A model generated the notes under the pieces. It saw nothing but the letters and a program-made list of their open reading frames with translations. It was not told where the DNA came from and did not search any database. 64,000 nucleotides of DNA from Comamonadaceae bacterium (lineage in GTDB: Bacteria > Pseudomonadota > Gammaproteobacteria > Burkholderiales > Burkholderiaceae_C): positions 62,001 through 126,000 of the forward strand of contig CANFOS010000004.1 of assembly GCA_947448735.1 (NCBI GenBank), in the 5' to 3' direction. This document shows positions 25,332-33,551 of this stretch, one piece after another (positions within the stretch are counted from its first letter, which is position 1; every line of letters starts with the position of its first letter). A program made the translations under genes and the position numbers.

Positions 25332-27128
25332 ATGTGTGGGCTCGTCATCGCTTGGAACCCAGCCGGCTTGGCCGACGCGCCGCTGACGGCTGCGCTGGCT
25401 GATCTTCACCATCGCGGTCCAGATGCGCAGGCGAGCCTCTGGCGCGAGGGCCATCGTTTGCACCTCGCGCATGCAAGGCTAAAGATCATTGATACGTCTG
25501 ACGGCGCGAACCAGCCATTTGTGTCGCCTTGCGGCCGTTGGGCACTTGTTTTTAACGGTGAAATTTATAACTATCTCGCGCTACGTGACGAAATTGGCGA
25601 ACGCTGGTCATGGCGTACCCGCAGTGACACTGAAGTCCTCATGGCCGCCTGGGCGCTTTGGGGCGCTGCCTGCCTTGATAAATTGGTGGGCATGTTTGCA
25701 TTTGCCGTTCATGATGCGCAATTGAGTGAATTGACACTGGTTCGAGACCGCTTTGGCATCAAGCCCATCTACCAGATAAAAGTTGGAGAGGCGATTTTTT
25801 TTGCAAGTGAAATCCCTCCGCTGCTGCGGTTTTTGCCAAATGTTCAGGCTGACAATTCCACCATACTGACCTATTTGCAAAATGGTCTGTACGGCCACGG
25901 CGTACATACATTTTTCTCGGGTGTTGAATCAGTCGCCCCCGCCAGTTTGGTAACAGTCAATTTAAAAACAGGCGCTGTACTGCAGAGGCAGTGGTACAAC
26001 TTGGCTGACCACATCCCCGATTTGTCTGACGCCTCTGAAAGCGAATTACTGGACCGGACCGAAGAGCTGATCGTGCAAGCGGTGAGGTCACACCTTGTTT
26101 CTGATGTCGCTGTTGGGCTGAACGTTTCTGGTGGCGTTGATTCGTCAATGCTGGTCCGTACTTCGCTGGCAGAGCTGGGTCATGCACATCTTTTTACTCA
26201 AGACTACGAGGGCTACAGCGAGCTCCCCTGGGTAAAAGAAGTCTCTGAGGGCGGTACTCTGCACGTCGCAAATCTCAACTTGCAAAAAATTAACGCCTAT
26301 CTGCCCCAGACCGTACGGTCACAGGCGGAGCCTTTCGGGGGGACTTTTGTTTGCGGCTACAACGCGCTTTATGAGTTGGCCCGGCAAGAAAAGGTGACTG
26401 TTTTACTAGACGGCAATGGTGTGGATGAAGTCTTCTTGGGCTACAAACGACACCATCAAATTTATGTGGCCAGTTCATCATCTCTTGCTGAGCGAGAGCG
26501 GCGTGCTGCCGACTTTAAGACCTTTTGGGGGGACAGCCCGGCGGCGGTTATCAAGGGGGCATCTATTGATGGCACGGATGGTCTTTGCCCGGACGCCATA
26601 AGCTCCGACTTGCGGGCGCACAGCGTTCACGCCAAAGCCCCTGTGTCGCAGTTTGGTAGCCCGGTGCGGCAGGCCGCTGCAGACGATTTGCTTTACGCCA
26701 AAATTCCTCGTGGCCTGCGGTTTAACGACCGTGTTTCCATGGCGCATTCCCGCGAATTACGTGTGCCATTTTTGGATCACCGCCTTGTTGAGTACGGTTT
26801 TGGAGTCCCTGAAAAGTTTTTGTTTGGTGCACAGGGGACCAAACTTCTTTTTCGCAAACTCCTGGCAAAAAGGGCGCCTGCTTCAGTTGCGTTTGCCTCA
26901 AAGCGCTCTGTGCAATCTCCCCAGCGAGAATGGCTTGCAAGCGGTTGGCGAGCCCTTGTCGAGGAAGTTCTGGCCTCAGACAGCTTCCGTTCACGTGGCT
27001 GGTTAGACCCAGGCCGGGCTCAGGCGGCATACCAAGCGTACCTGCATGGCCGCCAGGAGAACTCTTTTTTCATCTGGCAATGGCTGAATCTCGAATTGTG
27101 GGCTCGCACATTTCTTGATGGGAGGTGA
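25332..27128 (+). CDS. AsnB-like glutamine-dependent amidotransferase (second of three)
   Basis: 598 aa. Cys2 nucleophile (MCGLVIAWNPAG), [34 protein letters not shown]-loop SGGVDSSMLV near residue 267; LLDGNGVDEVFLGYKRHH and SMAHSRELRVPFLDH in the synthetase domain. It has the residues needed for catalysis. A ribosome binding site (gaggaagga) precedes the ATG. It sits between the aldolase-like gene and a formyltransferase, so it may amidate a product of this block, perhaps forming a uronamide or an amidine. It differs in length and sequence from the other two AsnB-like proteins. Confidence 0.85.
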   Translation: MCGLVIAWNPAGLADAPLTAALADLHHRGPDAQASLWREGHRLHLAHARLKIIDTSDGANQPFVSPCGRWALVFNGEIYNYLALRDEIGERWSWRTRSDTEVLMAAWALWGAACLDKLVGMFAFAVHDAQLSELTLVRDRFGIKPIYQIKVGEAIFFASEIPPLLRFLPNVQADNSTILTYLQNGLYGHGVHTFFSGVESVAPASLVTVNLKTGAVLQRQWYNLADHIPDLSDASESELLDRTEELIVQAVRSHLVSDVAVGLNVSGGVDSSMLVRTSLAELGHAHLFTQDYEGYSELPWVKEVSEGGTLHVANLNLQKINAYLPQTVRSQAEPFGGTFVCGYNALYELARQEKVTVLLDGNGVDEVFLGYKRHHQIYVASSSSLAERERRAADFKTFWGDSPAAVIKGASIDGTDGLCPDAISSDLRAHSVHAKAPVSQFGSPVRQAAADDLLYAKIPRGLRFNDRVSMAHSRELRVPFLDHRLVEYGFGVPEKFLFGAQGTKLLFRKLLAKRAPASVAFASKRSVQSPQREWLASGWRALVEEVLASDSFRSRGWLDPGRAQAAYQAYLHGRQENSFFIWQWLNLELWARTFLDGR

Positions 27129-27132
27129 CGAG

Positions 27133-27900
27133 TTGAAAGCCCTTATCCTGACCAGCACCAGCCCGCGCCACCGGTTTTTTGCACAGCAGATCGCAGAACA
27201 TTTTGAAATCGCCGCCATCGTCTGTGAGCAAAAGCGTAACTACTATGTGCAGCAGCGTGAAAGCTCAGAGGCAATACGCGCGCACTTTGCCCGCAATGCT
27301 GCGCAAGAGCTGATTTGCTTTAACGATGCTGCTCAAACCCCCATAGCCAGGGTGACGACAGTAGCTGACATCAACGCTCCAGAAGTTATGCATTGGGTGT
27401 CTGATTTGGACGTTGATGTGGTGTGTTTGTTTGGCACCTCGATTTTGAAGGCCCAATGGCTCTCAGCGTTTCCTGACAAGATCGTTAATTTGCACTTGGG
27501 CCTTTCACCCTGGTATCGTGGTTCTGCCACTCTTTTTTGGCCTTTTGCTGACTCTGCAGCGGAGTTCCTTGGCACCACGATTCATTTGGCTGTTGAGAAG
27601 GTCGATGCAGGCGCCATTCTTCACCGCGTCAGGCCAAGGCTGCAATCAGGTGAAAACTACTATCAGATTTCGAACCAACTCATCCGCGAATCAATAGAAG
27701 TGTTCCCCGGTATCGTGACTCGTTATCTTGCGAAAACCTTACAGTCACAAGCGCAAGAAAACGTAGCGGGGCGTATTTGTCGTAAGGCAGATTTTGACGA
27801 GGCTGCGCTAGCGCGGGCATTAAGTTACGTGGGTGATGGATTCAGCACGCAGGAGCTTCAGCGGATACAGGAGGCGGCGCAATGCCTCTGCTTGCCGTAA
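27133..27900 (+). CDS. Formyltransferase-family protein (Met-tRNA formyltransferase-like sugar N-formyltransferase)
   Basis: 255 aa. The formyl_trans_N core is seen in DVDVVCLFGTSILKAQWL, VNLHLGLSPWYRGSATLFWP (equivalent of the N-x-H motif) and VEKVDAGAILHR with the late aspartate. In sugar loci these enzymes use 10-formyl-THF to formylate an amino sugar, as VioF and WbkC do. The TTG at 27133 is preceded by GGAGGTGA; an ATG at 27118 is possible. It overlaps the deacetylase gene by 19 bases, which suggests that one enzyme frees an amine and the other formylates it. Confidence 0.8.
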   Translation: MKALILTSTSPRHRFFAQQIAEHFEIAAIVCEQKRNYYVQQRESSEAIRAHFARNAAQELICFNDAAQTPIARVTTVADINAPEVMHWVSDLDVDVVCLFGTSILKAQWLSAFPDKIVNLHLGLSPWYRGSATLFWPFADSAAEFLGTTIHLAVEKVDAGAILHRVRPRLQSGENYYQISNQLIRESIEVFPGIVTRYLAKTLQSQAQENVAGRICRKADFDEAALARALSYVGDGFSTQELQRIQEAAQCLCLP

Positions 27901-28796
27901 ATCACCACTACTTCAGGTCAACTGGTACCGGGCAAGGGATTTACCCCACCACGCCTGATGCATTGGTAGCTGGGGTTAACCAGTTGCGGTCACGCTGGCG
28001 TTTTGGGGGTGAAGAAGACATTCTGCGGTACTGCGATGGTGGCCACACCGCTGAGGCTCTATGCATTTTGACTTTTGACGACGGCCTCAAGGAACAGATG
28101 CACACGCTTGCCCTGCTTGATCAGTTAAATGTCACCGCAATGTACTTTGTACCTACTGCGCCGCTGGTTCTTCATGAGGTGCTTGATGTGCACAAGTTGC
28201 ACATGATTCGCTCTAACTTGAGCGATGCTGAATTGGCCGCAGACTTGCAGCAACGCTTCAACATACAGGCTTACGAGTTTGATGATCAATTGCTTGCCGT
28301 TCAGTATCGTTATGACGAACCCAACAGCCGCAAGGTCAAGTACTTCCTGAATTTCGTGCTGGATCCTGTTGCCCGTGTTGAGTGGACTCGTCAGCGTTTT
28401 GGCGCTATGTTTGGCAGTGAGCGGGCCGCTTCAGAAGCGCTGTACATGAATGCTGAGGATCTACGCGTTCTCGCTGGCCGGCATCTTTTGGGCACGCATG
28501 CCCATACGCATGTACCCTTGGCAACCTTGTCCGCAAAAGATGCCGAGCAAGAAATTGAGAAGTCGCTGGATGTGCTTGAAAATCTTTCTGGCCGACGGCC
28601 AATGGGAATCTCTTACCCCTTCGGTGGACAATCGGCAGTATCTGAATCAGTGTTTGCAACTGCGCAAGCATTGGGTTTGCAATATGGCCTCACCATGGAG
28701 CGCGGTGTCAACATAGGCAACGAAAAATCATCGATGGCTTTAAAACGGATTGACGTCAACGATATCAAGGCCTGGGTAGACGCCTCTCCTCCTTAG
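27882..28796 (+). CDS. Polysaccharide deacetylase (NodB/CE4 superfamily)
   Basis: 304 aa, no signal peptide, so probably cytoplasmic and acting on a nucleotide or lipid-linked sugar. LTFDDG at residues 63-68 supplies the catalytic base and a metal ligand; GTHAHTHVPLATL (H206, H208, H210) supplies the metal histidines; ISYPFGG is the next motif. The insert between residues 90 and 190 is longer than in small NodB enzymes. It is translated from within the formyltransferase gene. Confidence 0.8.
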   Translation: MPLLAVNHHYFRSTGTGQGIYPTTPDALVAGVNQLRSRWRFGGEEDILRYCDGGHTAEALCILTFDDGLKEQMHTLALLDQLNVTAMYFVPTAPLVLHEVLDVHKLHMIRSNLSDAELAADLQQRFNIQAYEFDDQLLAVQYRYDEPNSRKVKYFLNFVLDPVARVEWTRQRFGAMFGSERAASEALYMNAEDLRVLAGRHLLGTHAHTHVPLATLSAKDAEQEIEKSLDVLENLSGRRPMGISYPFGGQSAVSESVFATAQALGLQYGLTMERGVNIGNEKSSMALKRIDVNDIKAWVDASPP

Positions 28797-28830
28797 CATT
28801 CGACTGAATAAAAAACTTGAAACTACAGCA

Positions 28831-29799
28831 ATGAAAACAGCATTCTTGTCCGCACTGGGGGCTATGGGTCGACGCCATTTACAGGGCTTGGTGCGCGCCG
28901 GTTTCACGGTCACAGCCTATGACATCAATGACGGCTTGCAAGACACCGTCAACAAAGAGCTTCTTGCGGCGGGCTTTCCTGTGGATAACGTTGTTTTTAC
29001 CCGAACCATACCAACGGGCAACTTTGACGTTGCCGTGTTTGCAGAAACCACCACCCGCCGGCTTGAAAATTTCAAACAATTTCTAAGTCACGCAAAAGCC
29101 GCGCGCATCCTGCTTGAAAAGCCCATGTCGGCTGACCCTGACGAGGTTCGGGCTTTTCATGCGGTGGCGCTAGCGCATGGTGTGGCTAGCATCACGCAGG
29201 TCAACTTTGTACGTCGCCACTGGCCACACCTGCACAAGCTGGCCGCGCGCTGCTCGCAAGAAGAGCGGTTTACCGTCACCCTGAATGGTGGGGCGATTGG
29301 TCTGGGTTGTATGGGCATTCATTACCTAGATACTTTTCTGGCGCTTTCGGGTGACGAGATGCCAGATGTCTCATGGTCTGAGCTGTCAAAGACCTTGGTC
29401 GCAAGCGGTCGGGGTACGCAGTTCACCGACTATGGTGGTGACTTTGTATTGACAGGGCCCAGAGCCCGGCTGATGGCCAGCCTGGAAGCTGGTAGCAGTG
29501 CCAACGTATTGATGACCGTGCGCGGTGCGCATTTTCTTGCTCAGGTGGACTACACCGACATGCGCTGGAAAATCAGCTCGCGTAAGCTGGGCAGCAGCAT
29601 GCCTAATTACCGCTACGGTGCTGAATACGTCACTGACGAAGAGAGCGGCTTTAGCATTCCGGCCATGCATGAGTTGTCACATGATTGGGCCAAAGGCCTC
29701 ATTGATATGCCCGGGCTTGTGCAGGCCGTCAAGACGCATGACCTTCTTGACCGAATTTTGCAGGAAGGTGGTGCTAAGCCGCCTTATCAATACACCTAA
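28831..29799 (+). CDS. Gfo/Idh/MocA-family oxidoreductase
   Basis: 322 aa. N-terminal dinucleotide fold with a variant loop (LSALGAMGRRHLQGL), the family's LLEKPMSAD, and a substrate domain with CMGIHYLDTFLALSG. It is probably NAD(P)-dependent and acts on a sugar or cyclitol. It is next to a second member of the family, ten bases on, so the two may catalyse successive steps or form a heteromer. It is not close to WlbA by eye. Confidence 0.78.
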   Translation: MKTAFLSALGAMGRRHLQGLVRAGFTVTAYDINDGLQDTVNKELLAAGFPVDNVVFTRTIPTGNFDVAVFAETTTRRLENFKQFLSHAKAARILLEKPMSADPDEVRAFHAVALAHGVASITQVNFVRRHWPHLHKLAARCSQEERFTVTLNGGAIGLGCMGIHYLDTFLALSGDEMPDVSWSELSKTLVASGRGTQFTDYGGDFVLTGPRARLMASLEAGSSANVLMTVRGAHFLAQVDYTDMRWKISSRKLGSSMPNYRYGAEYVTDEESGFSIPAMHELSHDWAKGLIDMPGLVQAVKTHDLLDRILQEGGAKPPYQYT

Positions 29800-29808
29800 G
29801 AGCTGCTG

Positions 29809-30768
29809 ATGTCGATTCATTGTCTGGTTATTGGCGTAGGCAAAATGGGTGCCGCTCATCTTTCGGCCTTGGCTGCCTTGTCGCCTGAGTCATTGACGGC
29901 TTGGGCGCCCGGCTCGCGGCCCCGCGCTATTGAGCGTGATGTCGGAGGTGTGACTGTTCGGCGCGATGAGTTGGCTATGACCCTGGCCGCGGTGCGACCT
30001 ACCCACGTGATTGTTGCGTCGCCTGTGGAAACTCTCACACCGATTGCCATTGAGGTTATGAAAGCTGGCGTCAAGCACCTTTTGATTGAAAAGCCTGCCG
30101 CCATGGACCAGCGTGAATGTCGTCTGCTGCTGGCATGCGCGGCTGAAACTGGCGCTGAAATTTATGTGGCCTACAACCGGCGGTTTTATGCCTCCGTTCG
30201 CGGTGCATTGGCGCATATGCATGCCGCTGGTGAAGGTATTGAGAGCGTCATGTTTGAATTCAATGAGGCTATGCCGGCGCAAGGTCCGGGCGCTAGCGCA
30301 GATGTGGCGGCCCGGTGGCTGCTGGCCAACAGCATGCACGTGATTGACACGGCGTTTCACCCTGTCGGCCTGCCCGACATGCAGCGCAGCCTTTTTCAGC
30401 GCCGTGGAGGGCTGTCCTGGCACCCGGCCGGCAGTGTGTTTGTTGGTTCAGGCGAGACAACAAAAGGTATCCCATTTGCGTTTCATGCCAATTGGGACGC
30501 CCCTGGACGCTGGGGCTTTGAATGGATGACCAAATCCACACGGTATGTATTTCGGCCCATGGAGAAGCTGTCCATCATGCGGCGCGGCCGGTTTGACCTA
30601 GAGCCAATGGCTTTGGATGATGAGATAGATACCCGCTTCAAGCCCGGTGTTTACCATCAGAACGCAGCCTTTTTGGCAAGCGACAGGACAGCCGGACTGG
30701 TGTCGCTAGCCGAGGCCAGTGATCTAATACCCTTGGCTCAAAATATTGCTGGGTACCCAGAGGTCTGA
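29809..30768 (+). CDS. Gfo/Idh/MocA-family oxidoreductase
   Basis: 319 aa. VIGVGKMGAAHLSALAAL for the dinucleotide, LLIEKPAAMDQ for the family motif, and VAYNRRFYASVRGA for the substrate domain. Pairs of such dehydrogenases next to neuA/neuB occur in several nonulosonate loci, but the substrate is unknown. A 60-bp gap follows before neuA. Confidence 0.78.
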   Translation: MSIHCLVIGVGKMGAAHLSALAALSPESLTAWAPGSRPRAIERDVGGVTVRRDELAMTLAAVRPTHVIVASPVETLTPIAIEVMKAGVKHLLIEKPAAMDQRECRLLLACAAETGAEIYVAYNRRFYASVRGALAHMHAAGEGIESVMFEFNEAMPAQGPGASADVAARWLLANSMHVIDTAFHPVGLPDMQRSLFQRRGGLSWHPAGSVFVGSGETTKGIPFAFHANWDAPGRWGFEWMTKSTRYVFRPMEKLSIMRRGRFDLEPMALDDEIDTRFKPGVYHQNAAFLASDRTAGLVSLAEASDLIPLAQNIAGYPEV

Positions 30769-30828
30769 AACTATGCAATTGGCATCAGTATCTGTTGCAA
30801 CTCAGACGACTTTTACAAAGACGGTGGT

Positions 30829-31524
30829 ATGCGCATTCTCGGAATAATCCCTGCCCGTGGCGGCTCTAAAGGGATTCCTCGTAAGAATCTGGCTGATGTG
30901 TGTGGCAAGCCTCTGATCGCCTATTCCATTGAAACCGGCAAGCAATTACTGGCTGGCGGCACGTTGGCCAGGTGCATTGTGTCTACTGACGACGATGAAA
31001 TTGCAGAGCGTGCCAAGGCACTTGGGGCCGACGTTCCTTTCATGCGGCCTGCCGCAGCTGCTACCGATACTGCCAAAGCTCTGGCTTACGTGCTGCATGC
31101 ACTGGAGGCAATTGAGCCGCAAGATGGTGCCTATGATGCGGTCATGCTGCTGCAGCCTACAAGCCCCATCCGCAACAGCGCCGTCATCGCCCAAGCTGTT
31201 GCCCGGATGGCGGCCAGTCAGTCAGACTCGCTGATCTCCTGCTACCGCGAGGAATACATCAACGACCTGGTCATGTACGACCCGCAGACTGATGGCACTC
31301 TGGTGCCGCGCAACCCCCTGCACAACAAGGGCGTACGCCGGCAAGAGCACGGCCCGGCCATGGTGCGCAACGGCGCGCTGTACGTGACCCGCACGTCCTA
31401 CCTCAAGGCCACCGGTTCATTGGTCTGTGACAGGCCAGTCTTGCTTGAGATGAGCAAGCTGGATTCAATTGATGTCGATGCCCCAGACGACCTCATTTTG
31501 TTGCGGGCGGTCATGTGCAAGTAG
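30829..31524 (+). CDS. neuA: CMP-nonulosonic acid cytidylyltransferase
   Basis: 231 aa. Activates a sialic-acid-like sugar with CTP before transfer. The CTP-binding loop is GIIPARGGSKGIPRKNLADV, followed by STDDDEIAERAKALGADVPF and MLLQPTSPIRN. Length is typical for the single-domain NeuA/LegF/PseF type. ggtgg precedes the ATG. Its end overlaps the hydroxyacid dehydrogenase gene by 10 bases. Confidence 0.9.
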   Translation: MRILGIIPARGGSKGIPRKNLADVCGKPLIAYSIETGKQLLAGGTLARCIVSTDDDEIAERAKALGADVPFMRPAAAATDTAKALAYVLHALEAIEPQDGAYDAVMLLQPTSPIRNSAVIAQAVARMAASQSDSLISCYREEYINDLVMYDPQTDGTLVPRNPLHNKGVRRQEHGPAMVRNGALYVTRTSYLKATGSLVCDRPVLLEMSKLDSIDVDAPDDLILLRAVMCK

Positions 31525-32459
31525 GCCTGTTAGAGTCCGACCGATTTGACCCAGCCGCTATTGCGCAGCTACAGGCCATGGGGCATGCGGTTAGTGCTTT
31601 TGATGGCGGCAATTTGCAAGAGTTTCTCAAGCCAGTACAGGTGCTTTTCGTAAGGCTGGCGCACCAGATGGATACTGACTTTCTGGCGCAAGCCCCTGCA
31701 CTGCGGTATGTGTGCAGCCCAACCACCGGCCACACGCATCTGGATGAAAGCACTCTTGCATTGCGCGGCATCAAGGTCATTAGTTTGCGCGGTGAGCAAG
31801 CTTTTCTTGAAACCATACGCGCAACGCCGGAACATACCTTTGGCCTGGTGCTGGCACTTTTGCGCAACTATCGTGGTGCTTTTGCGCATGTCGCCGCCGG
31901 CGGCTGGGACCGGGACCTTTTTCGTGGCGAAGAGCTGTATGGGCAACGCGTCGGCATTGTGGGCCTTGGCCGGGTGGGTTTCAGGGTTGCCAGCTATTGC
32001 AGCGCTTTTGGCGCGAGCGTTAGCTATGTTGACATACGGGATGTCAAGGCTGGTGCCGGCTGGGATAGATGCGCCGGCATACAGCAACTGATTGAAACCA
32101 GCCGGATCATTATTGTGTGCGCGTCATATGTCAATGGCGGCGCGCCGGTTTTGGGTCAACCTGAGATCGCTTTGCTACGCGGCCACTACCTGGTTAACAC
32201 CGCGCGTGGTGAATTGGTTGACGAAGCCGCGCTGCTGGCTGCCATAGAGGCCGGCCAGCTTGCCGGAGTGGCTACCGATGTCATCAGCCATGAAACGGGT
32301 GCAAACCAGCTTGAAAGATGGAACGCTGTGGCCAACAACCGCAACGTCGTCATCACCCCGCACATAGGCGGCGCAACTTTTACAGCGATGGCCAGAACAG
32401 AAAACTTTATCGTTAACAAGCTGGCGACAGCCTTGCTAGAGGCGGAGAAGACAACATGA
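31515..32459 (+). CDS. D-2-hydroxyacid dehydrogenase family protein
   Basis: 314 aa, GTG start inside the end of neuA. The NAD-binding motif is GQRVGIVGLGRVGFRVASYC; the catalytic set appears as R in LVNTARGELVDE, the E region at GVATDVISHE, and H in VVITPHIGGATF. The family reduces 2-keto acids to D-2-hydroxy acids or the reverse. Placed between neuA and neuB it might act on the 2-keto acid sugar or on an acyl substituent (lactate- or glycerate-like). Presence inside this operon is unusual. Confidence 0.82.
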   Translation: MQVGLLESDRFDPAAIAQLQAMGHAVSAFDGGNLQEFLKPVQVLFVRLAHQMDTDFLAQAPALRYVCSPTTGHTHLDESTLALRGIKVISLRGEQAFLETIRATPEHTFGLVLALLRNYRGAFAHVAAGGWDRDLFRGEELYGQRVGIVGLGRVGFRVASYCSAFGASVSYVDIRDVKAGAGWDRCAGIQQLIETSRIIIVCASYVNGGAPVLGQPEIALLRGHYLVNTARGELVDEAALLAAIEAGQLAGVATDVISHETGANQLERWNAVANNRNVVITPHIGGATFTAMARTENFIVNKLATALLEAEKTT

Positions 32460-33484
32460 AGCTGACTGAATATGAATCCACCGGGCGCACCTTTGTGGTG
32501 GCCGAGATTGCGCAGGCGCACGATGGAAGCGTGGGCATATTGCATTCGTTGGTAGACGCCGCTGCGGCTGCAGGCGTCGATGCTGTCAAATTTCAGGTGC
32601 ACATTGCAGAAGCTGAAAGTAGCGCGCTTGAGCCTTTTCGGGTGCGGTTTTCCCCTGTTGATGCAACCCGGTTTGACTACTGGAAGCGCATGGAGCTTTC
32701 GGTGGTTCAGTGGGCTGACTTAAAGCGTCGATGCGAGGCGGCAGGCGTGGAGTTTTTAGCGACGCCTTTCTCGAATGCGGCAGTTGACTTGCTTGAAAGC
32801 ATTGGCGTGGTTCGCTACAAAGTCGGCTCTGGTGACCTTGCTAACCCACTGCTGCTCGAGCGGCTTGCGCGCACGGGCAAAGAGGTGATTTTGTCAACAG
32901 GCTTGGGTGCGCTGGAAGAAATTGACGCTGCAGTAGCCATGATGCGCGAGCGCCATGTGCCCGTTGCGGTGCTGCAATGCACAACAAAGTACCCCACAGC
33001 TGCGCAAGACATCGGCTTGCCCTGGCTGGCCACCTTGCGTGAGCGTTATGCCTGCCCTGTGGGCTTGTCTGACCATTCTGGAACCATTTATGCCGCGCTG
33101 GGCGCCGTTGCCTTGGGCGCAAGTGTGATTGAGGCGCACATCACCTTCGACCGTCGCATGTTCGGGCCTGATGCCAAGGCATCCCTGACGGTCGATGAAT
33201 TTGCAGAACTGGTGCGCGGTGTGCGGTTTATGGAACAAGCGCGCGGCGAAGGTCCAGACAAGAATATCGATGAAAGCAAGCAAGAGCTCAGGCGCATGTT
33301 TGGCAAGGCGCTGGCGGTCAACCGGAATATGCAAGCGGGCGAGACATTGCGCTTTGAAGATCTTGAGAGTAAGAAGCCTGCGGATGGCGGTTTGCCAGTC
33401 GCTAAAATGATGGGAGTGGTTGGGTTCAAGCTCAACAAACCCAAAAATCAATGGGATTTCTTGATGCAGAGCGACATCGAATAG
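32456..33484 (+). CDS. neuB: Nonulosonic acid synthase (NeuB family)
   Basis: 342 aa. Condenses PEP with a six-carbon amino sugar to give a nine-carbon 2-keto acid. TIM barrel with FVVAEIAQAHDGSVG, DAVKFQVH, KVGSGDLANPLLLERLA, VLQCTTKYPT, and GLSDHSGTIYAALGAVALGA, VIEAHITFDR. The C-terminal SAF antifreeze-like domain follows (ALAVNRNMQAGETLRFEDLE). Sialic, legionaminic and related acids cannot be told apart by eye. ATGA overlap with the previous gene, with ggagaag as the ribosome binding site. Confidence 0.92.
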   Translation: MKLTEYESTGRTFVVAEIAQAHDGSVGILHSLVDAAAAAGVDAVKFQVHIAEAESSALEPFRVRFSPVDATRFDYWKRMELSVVQWADLKRRCEAAGVEFLATPFSNAAVDLLESIGVVRYKVGSGDLANPLLLERLARTGKEVILSTGLGALEEIDAAVAMMRERHVPVAVLQCTTKYPTAAQDIGLPWLATLRERYACPVGLSDHSGTIYAALGAVALGASVIEAHITFDRRMFGPDAKASLTVDEFAELVRGVRFMEQARGEGPDKNIDESKQELRRMFGKALAVNRNMQAGETLRFEDLESKKPADGGLPVAKMMGVVGFKLNKPKNQWDFLMQSDIE

Positions 33485-33551
33485 TTTTTCTAGCCTGTTG
33501 ACTTTTGGCGTCTTGTCACCATTGCAGCCGCGTAAAAATAACGAGATATCA

